Of a stretch of DNA of 6,768 bases, positions 1 to 5,899 are shown in pieces. The notes beneath the pieces were generated by a model. The model searched no databases and was not told the DNA's origin. It saw only the letters and a list, made by a program, of their open reading frames with translations. The number at the start of each line of letters is the position of its first letter. Position 1 is the first letter of the stretch. The stretch lies in NCBI GenBank assembly GCA_946633275.1, contig CAMPAT010000041.1:1-6768 (forward strand), in the 5' to 3' direction. This stretch comes from an uncultured Clostridia bacterium. Its GTDB lineage: Bacteria > Bacillota > Clostridia > Oscillospirales > Acutalibacteraceae. The position numbers were made by a program, and so were the translations under genes.

Positions 1-7
1 GGCCTAA

Positions 8-2506
8 TCACTTCCGTGCTTTGATTTGTGATTTCACAATATGCGTCACGGCGCTTACGCCCTTCGTTGCGTAATTCTTGATGTTGCCTGCAAGACCGGA
101 CCATACGGGATTCATAAGCTTATTTTCCTCAATACCGTCTGCTTTTGCCTCTTTGATACGAACATTGTCGCCGTAGAACGGAGTCAGCGCGCCAGCCTCA
201 TTATCAGTTGCGACTGCGCCGTCTGCGAAGGCGAGAATGTCAGAAAGCTGTGCTTCATCAGGCTCTGCGCCCTCAAAACCGAAGAGCGCGAGCATTGCAG
301 TTTCGCCATTGCCGTTATACGCAGGACCGATAGACTTACCCTGAGGTGTGATAAGCGTATAAGTCGCCAAAATCTGGTCCTTCGCTCTGCCCCAATGATG
401 ACGCTGCTCGCCGTAATAATGTCCAAACGGGTTCATATGAACAGTCTTGTCCTCGTCAAGTCGCATTGGGCAGTACGCCATTGAGTTAAGCACCTGGCGC
501 GCATTCGAGATAATGAGTCCGCCATTTTCATCTGCAAGCCCTACGACGCCTGCCGTAAGCTGATGGTTAAAGGAAGCGATACTCTTATTCTTCTTGTCGC
601 ACTCAGGGAACGACTGCGTTCTGAACGAGGAAATATCGTGCATAAAGTTACGCTTGATAACTCTTATATCGCCGTCGAGCTCGGGAGTCAGCTGGAACGG
701 GACCGCCTCAGTCCACTTCATATCGCTGAATCTGCCGAGAGATGAATTCTCAGTAGAAATTGAAGTAGTTTCGGGAGTATAAGGATAATTAACATTTGTG
801 CGTACAAATATCGCGTCGCTCGACTCCATCTTGAAGAAATCAAACTCAAAGCTTCCCTGCTCCGTCTGAGCCGGAAGGTTGATTATGCCGGAAATTCTCA
901 AGCCCTCGCCCGAGCCGCCGAGGTCAAGCGGAGATACAAGCGTATTTTCAAACTCATATTCCTTGCCGCCGTATGTAATGAAGCTCCTGAGAAATTCCTT
1001 TTCGCCGATTTCTCTGTCGCCGATTTTAACGGAATAAATGTTACCGTGGACTGAAAACTTAATTTCAAGTTTATCAGTCCTGAGGTCGATATTCATCGGT
1101 TTCGGGTCGCGCGGAATATCTGCACTGATATCAACCGTGTACTTGCTCTGCGCCTTGTCAAAGCGCATAATTGCAAACACAGTCTCCATCTTATCATCCA
1201 TAGGAATTACGGCGTAATCCTTAAGTCCCTTCGACTTCAGCTTAATCTGAGCTGCGGAGTCGATGTCGATATTGAGTTTCAGCTGAACACATTGCAGATT
1301 TGAACCTGTAATGTTATGGATAGTGAGTTTCTTATTAACATCGAGGGCAGTTTTTTCCTCAGATATAATTTTATCTGCAAGCTCGTTTGCCTTCATTTCG
1401 CGCTGGATATTGAGCACGGGTGTAGCAAGTCCAAAGTGAGTAGTCGAAAGCAGGAGTACTCTGTCCTTAAACGAAGGAGCGTCAAAATCGCTCTTTGCGT
1501 TAACCTTTGCCATAGCTCTTGCGCGCTCAATGGCTGTCCAGATTTTGCGGTTATACGGTTTCTCGGACCACGAAGCGTATCCCGTGAAGTTACCGTCGGC
1601 AGTATCGTGAGTAAAGTCAATCTCGCCGAGCGGCTCATGAGTCCTGATATATCCGCCCGGAGTATCGTAAACAACGTAGTCAAGGTCTGCAACCTCGCGC
1701 ACGAGACCTTCAATACCGTTTGAATTCGCAATCTTGCCTTTTATAATCGGAACAGGCATCGGCTCCCAGAACGGACTGTCGGCGTGCATATTAATGAAAA
1801 TAAACACGTCGTGGTTGATTTCGCCGTCAATCTGCTTCTTATGAAGTTCCTTTGCCCAAGCGCGCAGGCAGCCTGCGTCGCAAACGTCGGAGTTATTATA
1901 CGTCGGGAGTATGGTCATACTCTCGCCCTTATAGGTATATTTAAGCGGATTAAATGCAAGCTCATCGGGAAGCTTCGGCACGATAGTTCTGAACGCGTCA
2001 AACGGCACGCAGGAATAGTAAAGGCAAAGAGCTTTAACTCCCGTCTTATTATAAAGCTTAACCTGCGACGGAGTGAACATAACCTCCTGAGGACGAACAA
2101 TCTTTTCGTACTCGCCGAAGATATCCAGGAGTCCGCTTTTCTGCTCGTTAGTAACAGCGAGCTCGATAGACGCCTCGAACTCCTCCTCGTTCATAGCGGA
2201 GAGGGCGCCGTTTGAGTAACCCATAATTATGTTTTCGTCGCCGTACTTGTTAACGCGCTCCTTCATACCCTCAATAATATCGGGGGCGTACTCGGGGAGA
2301 ATCTGCTCGAGAGAGAAAAAGTTTTCGCTGTCCCAGGTACCCTTAACAGGTATGCCCTCCTCGTTGCACTTATTAAGCACGTCGATAATCTGGCGGATAA
2401 TGCGGATATCTGAGCCGAATCCGAGGTTATCGTTAGTATCTCCGCGATAAGAATGATAACAGTTTACGTGAAAACCGAAACCTATATGAACCTTATTGTT
2501 TTCCAT
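8..2506 (-). CDS. Probable cytoplasmic glycoside hydrolase, remote GH38/GH57-like
   Basis: An 832-residue protein of no family I can name with certainty. Residues 1-340 look like an alpha/beta barrel of the GH38/GH57/polysaccharide-deacetylase type. H13 and H18 lie at the end of a first strand (GFHVNCYH), W58-D59 follow a second strand (KGTWDSENF), E141 sits in RPQEVMFTPSQ ahead of a strand ending LYYS, and H241 and D243 lie in NMHADSPFWEP. E141 and D243 are candidate catalytic residues, by position only. Residues 345-390 resemble a helical linker (TTHFGLATPV), and about 390-780 is strand-rich like a GH38 C-terminal beta-sandwich. There is a conserved-looking patch around 691-709 with several His, Arg and Trp residues. 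No signal peptide or membrane segment is present, so it should act on an imported substrate. The start is supported by AGGAG 6 nt upstream. It is the last gene in the window, 58 nt after the transporter. It could instead be a non-catalytic or deacetylase-like protein. I am confident that the gene is real, much less of its activity. Confidence 0.85.
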   Translation of the reverse strand: MENNKVHIGFGFHVNCYHSYRGDTNDNLGFGSDIRIIRQIIDVLNKCNEEGIPVKGTWDSENFFSLEQILPEYAPDIIEGMKERVNKYGDENIIMGYSNGALSAMNEEEFEASIELAVTNEQKSGLLDIFGEYEKIVRPQEVMFTPSQVKLYNKTGVKALCLYYSCVPFDAFRTIVPKLPDELAFNPLKYTYKGESMTILPTYNNSDVCDAGCLRAWAKELHKKQIDGEINHDVFIFINMHADSPFWEPMPVPIIKGKIANSNGIEGLVREVADLDYVVYDTPGGYIRTHEPLGEIDFTHDTADGNFTGYASWSEKPYNRKIWTAIERARAMAKVNAKSDFDAPSFKDRVLLLSTTHFGLATPVLNIQREMKANELADKIISEEKTALDVNKKLTIHNITGSNLQCVQLKLNIDIDSAAQIKLKSKGLKDYAVIPMDDKMETVFAIMRFDKAQSKYTVDISADIPRDPKPMNIDLRTDKLEIKFSVHGNIYSVKIGDREIGEKEFLRSFITYGGKEYEFENTLVSPLDLGGSGEGLRISGIINLPAQTEQGSFEFDFFKMESSDAIFVRTNVNYPYTPETTSISTENSSLGRFSDMKWTEAVPFQLTPELDGDIRVIKRNFMHDISSFRTQSFPECDKKNKSIASFNHQLTAGVVGLADENGGLIISNARQVLNSMAYCPMRLDEDKTVHMNPFGHYYGEQRHHWGRAKDQILATYTLITPQGKSIGPAYNGNGETAMLALFGFEGAEPDEAQLSDILAFADGAVATDNEAGALTPFYGDNVRIKEAKADGIEENKLMNPVWSGLAGNIKNYATKGVSAVTHIVKSQIKARK

Positions 2507-2512
2507 AATTTA

Positions 2513-2517
2513 CTCCT
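2513..2517 (-). promoter_or_regulatory. Ribosome binding site of the hydrolase gene
   Basis: Read on the minus strand this is AGGAG, ending 6 nt before the ATG at 2506-2504. It fixes the start of the 832-residue protein. Its first base is also the last base of the 12-bp palindrome at 2517-2528, so any protein or RNA fold using that palindrome could affect ribosome access. Confidence 0.8.
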
Positions 2518-2528
2518 GTTAATTAACA
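2517..2528. promoter_or_regulatory. Perfect 12-bp palindrome TGTTAATTAACA
   Basis: The sequence TGTTAATTAACA is its own reverse complement. It lies between the intergenic hairpin and the ribosome site of the hydrolase gene. An AT-rich perfect palindrome could be an operator half-site pair, possibly for the ROK regulator encoded upstream, or it could be chance in AT-rich spacer. I see no convincing -35/-10 pair close to it, so an operator role for a local promoter is unproven. Confidence 0.35.
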
Positions 2529-2555
2529 CAATACGGGAGGCTTGCTCCCGTATTG
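2529..2555 (-). other. Intergenic hairpin, possible attenuator or mRNA stabiliser
   Basis: A perfect 11-bp inverted repeat, CAATACGGGAG and CTCCCGTATTG, encloses a 5-nt loop (CAAGC on the transcribed strand). It begins 9 nt after the transporter stop codon. On the minus strand it is followed by TGTTAATTAACAGG rather than a run of T, so it is not a canonical intrinsic terminator. Its place inside the operon, between the symporter and the hydrolase, fits partial termination or protection of the upstream transcript from 3' exonucleases, giving unequal expression of the two genes. Confidence 0.6.
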
Positions 2556-2564
2556 ATTAGTTTA

Positions 2565-4019
2565 TCAGTCTGCGTTTTCTGCAGCTCTGCGCTGCTGAAG
2601 CTCAGTATGAATTGAAGCGAGCTTCTTCTTTGACAAATCGTAGCCGAAGAAGAGTACAATTGCCATAAGAGCGAGCATAATTGCAGGAACGAGAGTTGAA
2701 ATCTTATAAAGATTTGAGATAACGTCTGCTGAAAGCTCTCCGCCGTTTTGAGTAATAGTGCCGTCGTAGCTGATAGCAGCAAGAAGGGCGTTAAGTCCAA
2801 CGCCTGCGAGAGTCTGACCGAGCTTTCTCGTAAATGAGAACAGAGCGTAAGTCATACCTTCTTCTCTCTTGCCTGTTCTTACCTCGTGGTAATCGATAAC
2901 ATCCATAACAAGCGCCCAGACTTCAAGAACAAGGAAGGTCTGACCAAGTCCTGAAAGGAACGTAAGACCGAGGAAGATATACGGCGCAGTCGGATTTGAA
3001 GGACTCGCGAGCGAAGTATCCTTAATTATAAACTGAATGAGCACCGCAAGGGTTGCAAACGCCATACCGACAGCGCACAGTTCCTTCTTGCCGAACTTTG
3101 TGATGAGCTTATTCATAATAGGAATAAATATAGCCATCGGAAGATATGTACAGATTGATACCATCGAATAAAGTCCCGGCTTTCCGAAATAGTCGGTAAA
3201 CAGGTACATATACGTTGACTGATAGTAGAACTGGAATGCGATGAGAAGCATAGAAGCGATACAAAGCATAATGAAGGCTCTGTTCTTCGATAAATCCTTA
3301 AGCGTTGCGAGCGCGTTATGATTCTTATCCTTAACCTTCTTCTGAGGTGCGATACGCTCCTTTGTCATCTTATAATGAGCGAAATAAACGCCGACAGATA
3401 CTACGCAGAGAACGAGAATACACCAGAAGAGCTTATTGCCGTCAAGAACCTGGATATTTGTACCGTTAGGATACTTACCCACTACGGTATAAACAATCAT
3501 AGGAAGGATAATTGTTCCGGGAAGTCCGCCTACGCCTGCGCCGATTGAACGCCACATTGAAAGCGAAGAACGCTCAAGTTCATCATCGGTAATAACGGAA
3601 GCAAGCGAGCCGTAAGGAATATTAACGGCGGTATACATCATACCGTATGCAATATATGTAATGTAAGCGTAAGCGAGATACTGACCCTCCGACCAGCCCG
3701 GAATCTTGAGGAACATAAGCGCAGCCGCAATTGCGAGCGGAACTGAGAATCCGAGAATCCACGGTCTGAACTGCCCCTTAGGGCTCGGCTTTCTCGACTG
3801 AATAAACGCGCCCCAGAGCGGGTCGTTAATAGCGTCCCAGATTCTTGCTATAAGAATAAGCACAAGAATTTTACCCGGGCTTATGCCGAGAACGTCGGTA
3901 TAAAACTTATTCTGAAACGCACCAATAAGCGAAAACGTAAGGAGTCCTCCTGCGTCTCCGAGTGCGTAACCCACCTTATCCTTGAATTTAATACCGTGGG
4001 TTAATGATGTTTCTGACAT
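2565..4019 (-). CDS. GPH-family (MelB-type) sugar:cation symporter
   Basis: A 484-residue, highly hydrophobic protein of the glycoside-pentoside-hexuronide:cation symporter family, whose usual length is about 450-500 residues with 12 membrane helices. The N-terminal KVGYALGDAGG (15-25), RIWDAINDPLWG (59-70) followed by GQFRPW (82-87), and DYHEVRTGKREEG (376-388) are family hallmarks. D62 and D66 match the paired acidic cation/sugar-site residues known from MelB (D55, D59), so symport is likely intact. A charged central loop (about 215-245) separates the two six-helix halves, and the C-terminal tail is polar. GAGG lies 7 nt before the start, inside the last codons of the regulator gene, and the gap to that gene's stop is only 2 nt. 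Families of this kind import melibiose, xylosides, glucuronides or, as YihO/YihP, sulfoquinovose compounds. The substrate cannot be told from sequence. The context points to a small glycoside or an unusual monosaccharide. Confidence 0.95.
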   Translation of the reverse strand: MSETSLTHGIKFKDKVGYALGDAGGLLTFSLIGAFQNKFYTDVLGISPGKILVLILIARIWDAINDPLWGAFIQSRKPSPKGQFRPWILGFSVPLAIAAALMFLKIPGWSEGQYLAYAYITYIAYGMMYTAVNIPYGSLASVITDDELERSSLSMWRSIGAGVGGLPGTIILPMIVYTVVGKYPNGTNIQVLDGNKLFWCILVLCVVSVGVYFAHYKMTKERIAPQKKVKDKNHNALATLKDLSKNRAFIMLCIASMLLIAFQFYYQSTYMYLFTDYFGKPGLYSMVSICTYLPMAIFIPIMNKLITKFGKKELCAVGMAFATLAVLIQFIIKDTSLASPSNPTAPYIFLGLTFLSGLGQTFLVLEVWALVMDVIDYHEVRTGKREEGMTYALFSFTRKLGQTLAGVGLNALLAAISYDGTITQNGGELSADVISNLYKISTLVPAIMLALMAIVLFFGYDLSKKKLASIHTELQQRRAAENAD

Positions 4020-4021
4020 TT

Positions 4022-5122
4022 TTAATCCTCGCTTTCGAAGAAAAATTTTTTCGCGCAGATGGCTGAAGCGCCGATATAATCACCGTCGCAGTTCAGCTCA
4101 GATACTCTGATAATGTCTGAACTGAGGTTATGATTATATCTCGTGCATTGCTTTTTCAGCTTATCTGCGACAAAGTCGTTATTGAACATTGTGCCAAACA
4201 GCACAATATTATCAGTATCGAGAATAGTGGCGGTATTTGTCAGCGCAAGCGCCACCATATCTATCTTATGGTCAATAATATTTACAGTATTATTATCGCA
4301 GTTTTTAAGTATTTCGTCAAGTGGCAGTTTAGAAGACAGCTCATTTAAAATAGCGTCCTCGCTCACCTCGGTTTCAAGACAGCCGAAGCGTCCGCACCTG
4401 CAGCGTCTGCCTGCAGGATTGACGATATAATGTCCGATTTCAGTAACTGAAGAATCATTACCGGAAAACACTCTTCCGTCGGTAATAATTGCGGAGCCGA
4501 CTCCCGGTCCCCATTTAAGAAACAGCACCGAGCCCGTACTCTTTGTTCTGCCGTAAATCAGCTCGCTTTCTGCGAAAGCCTTTACGTTATTGCGGATAAC
4601 GACGGGAAGTCTGAAGGCATTCTCCATTTTTACGCTGAGGTCAGGCTCCTTCCATATTCCGAAGTCGTCCTCGCTCAGCGAGCCGATAATACAAACGCCG
4701 ACGCCCGAAAACTTATCAATACTTCCGAAATTGTGAAGAAAGCTTCTGCCTTCCTTAATCACCTCGTCGACATCAGAGGTAAAAGGAAGCCTTTTCTTGC
4801 TGAGCAGTTTTCCTGCGAGCGTTGACACGGAAAGAGTGACAGCGTCCTTTTCGGCGTTAATGCCGAAACAGAGCTTATCGTCAAGGCAGAGGGAGAGCAA
4901 AATCTCCTTCCTGCCCGTTTTGCCGTCTGCGTCTACCTCGCCGCACTCGCGGATATAGCCTTTTTCAATAAGCGCTGCGCAAATTTTCGTTACTGCAGCA
5001 GGTGTAAGCCCGAGCTGCGAAGCAAGCTCCTTACGCGACAAAGCTCCCTTGCGCGAGAGCGCATATAAAATCAGCGAACGGTTTTCATTTTTAACTGACT
5101 GAAGGTTAAGTGCCTTTGTCAT
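4022..5122 (-). CDS. ROK-family transcriptional regulator (NagC/XylR type)
   Basis: A 366-residue protein with an N-terminal winged helix-turn-helix (about 10-60; SRKELASQLGLTPAAVTKI is the HTH core at 29-47) and a C-terminal ROK sugar-sensing domain (about 83-362). The ROK zinc and sugar signature is intact: E228-I-G-H231, then C241, C243 and C248, and E250. The ATP-binding motif normally DxGxT reads INAEK, with N89 in place of Asp, and the catalytic Asp of the usual NDxxA motif is N179 (RNNVKAFAE). It should therefore bind a sugar ligand without phosphorylating it, as expected for a regulator. The start is supported by AGGG about 6 nt upstream, overlapping the stop codon of the exporter gene. 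Its position in mid-operon suggests autoregulation of the whole unit, most likely as a repressor relieved by a pathway sugar or sugar phosphate. Its operator is presumably upstream of the window, though the palindrome at 2517-2528 is a possible local site. Confidence 0.93.
   Translation of the reverse strand: MTKALNLQSVKNENRSLILYALSRKGALSRKELASQLGLTPAAVTKICAALIEKGYIRECGEVDADGKTGRKEILLSLCLDDKLCFGINAEKDAVTLSVSTLAGKLLSKKRLPFTSDVDEVIKEGRSFLHNFGSIDKFSGVGVCIIGSLSEDDFGIWKEPDLSVKMENAFRLPVVIRNNVKAFAESELIYGRTKSTGSVLFLKWGPGVGSAIITDGRVFSGNDSSVTEIGHYIVNPAGRRCRCGRFGCLETEVSEDAILNELSSKLPLDEILKNCDNNTVNIIDHKIDMVALALTNTATILDTDNIVLFGTMFNNDFVADKLKKQCTRYNHNLSSDIIRVSELNCDGDYIGASAICAKKFFFESED
4027..4030 (-). promoter_or_regulatory. 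Ribosome binding site of the symporter, inside the regulator gene
   Basis: GAGG on the minus strand, 7 nt before the symporter ATG, lies within the final codons of the ROK gene. Translation of the symporter is therefore likely coupled to that of the regulator. Confidence 0.75.
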
Positions 5123-5129
5123 AATATCC

Positions 5130-5897
5130 CTACTTTATTAACAGCGACACTCCGCTGATACCCATAAGAACATAGGTGATTATCATAAACCACCGCTTGT
5201 TCATATGGCGGAAAATGAGATTTCCGATAAAAAGCGCCGCAAAAAGAATAACTACTGAAACGCCCGTAAGAAGCAGGGTGCGAGAGTCGAAATGACCTGC
5301 TCTTACATCTGTAAACAATATGATTGAATTAAGCACGCACCACGTTGCGGAGACAGTCACGCGGAATTCGTCACGTCCCTTAAGGTGCTCGGAAGCGTAC
5401 ACGACCATAAGCGGTCCGCCGCAGGAAAACATTCCGTGCACAACGCCTGCAATAACAAGCACTACGAACGACCATACGCTTGTTTTTTCCTTGTTTTCGC
5501 TATGTGCTTTTTCCTGCTTTTCCTTATATTTCTTTGAAAAAGTGTGATAACAGCCGAGACCCATAAAGCCGATAACGATAACGCCGAGGAGCTTATATAG
5601 CAGATTAGGACTCACGCTGAAGAAGCGCGTCACGAGAAATCCGCCGACCATACCAACAAGCATAGTCAGGATAATACGCCCAAACTCCTTTTTATTAAGC
5701 GCCTTATGGTTAATCGTCACAACGCCGATTGATACTACAATTCCGAGCAGATTTAATATAGGCTTTGCCGTATTGTAGCCGACAAGCATTATCGAAAACG
5801 GCATGGCAAGAACCGTACCTGCAAAGCCTGTTATACATTGAATAATGTTTGAAACTAAAACCACAAAAAAGAATAATAATTCTTTGACGTTGAACAT
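5130..5897 (-). CDS. TauE/SafE-family (TSUP) membrane exporter
   Basis: A 255-residue protein with about eight hydrophobic segments, the normal size for the TauE/SafE (PF01925) family. It shows the internal duplication typical of the family: the first repeat starts with ITGFAGTVLAMPF (22-34) and the second with GVVHGMFSCGGPLMVVY (151-167), separated by a strongly charged cytoplasmic linker (about 120-140, rich in Lys and Glu). C21 and C159 lie at equivalent places in the two halves. Known members move sulfite, sulfoacetate, sulfolactate or other anions, mostly outward. The start ATG overlaps the isomerase stop codon by one base (TGATG on the minus strand), and the nearest ribosome site, GAGG at 5914-5911, is a long 13 nt away, so translation is probably coupled. 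Beside a sugar importer and isomerase, export of an anionic end product is the best guess. The actual substrate is unknown. Confidence 0.92.
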   Translation of the reverse strand: MFNVKELLFFFVVLVSNIIQCITGFAGTVLAMPFSIMLVGYNTAKPILNLLGIVVSIGVVTINHKALNKKEFGRIILTMLVGMVGGFLVTRFFSVSPNLLYKLLGVIVIGFMGLGCYHTFSKKYKEKQEKAHSENKEKTSVWSFVVLVIAGVVHGMFSCGGPLMVVYASEHLKGRDEFRVTVSATWCVLNSIILFTDVRAGHFDSRTLLLTGVSVVILFAALFIGNLIFRHMNKRWFMIITYVLMGISGVSLLIK

Positions 5898-5899
5898 CA
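5895..5899 (-). other. TGATG stop-start overlap between isomerase and exporter
   Basis: The isomerase stop TGA (5899-5897) and the exporter start ATG (5897-5895) share one base. With the ribosome site GAGG at 5911-5914 set unusually far back (13 nt), re-initiation by the ribosome finishing the isomerase is the likely way the exporter is translated. Confidence 0.8.

Noticed and set aside
41..484. Plus-strand open frame of 147 codons
   Set aside because: Lies wholly opposite the coding strand of the 832-residue hydrolase, has low-complexity Cys/Arg-rich composition and no good ribosome site. The other plus-strand frames in the window (e.g. 1316-1723, 1784-2215, 6027-6347) were dropped for the same reason.
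1393..1731. Minus-strand alternative frame within the hydrolase gene
   Set aside because: An out-of-frame shadow, rich in Arg, Leu, Thr and Ser, with no domain signal. The main frame is continuous through it.
2529..2555. Canonical intrinsic terminator ending the operon after the symporter
   Set aside because: The stem is strong but no T-run follows on the transcribed strand, and a strong ribosome site with a same-strand gene comes immediately after. Kept only as a possible attenuator or stabiliser.
4397..4417. Repeated CCTGCAG within the ROK gene
   Set aside because: It falls in codons for the conserved zinc motif and its flank (AGRRCRCG). The repeat follows from the amino-acid sequence and is not likely a separate site.
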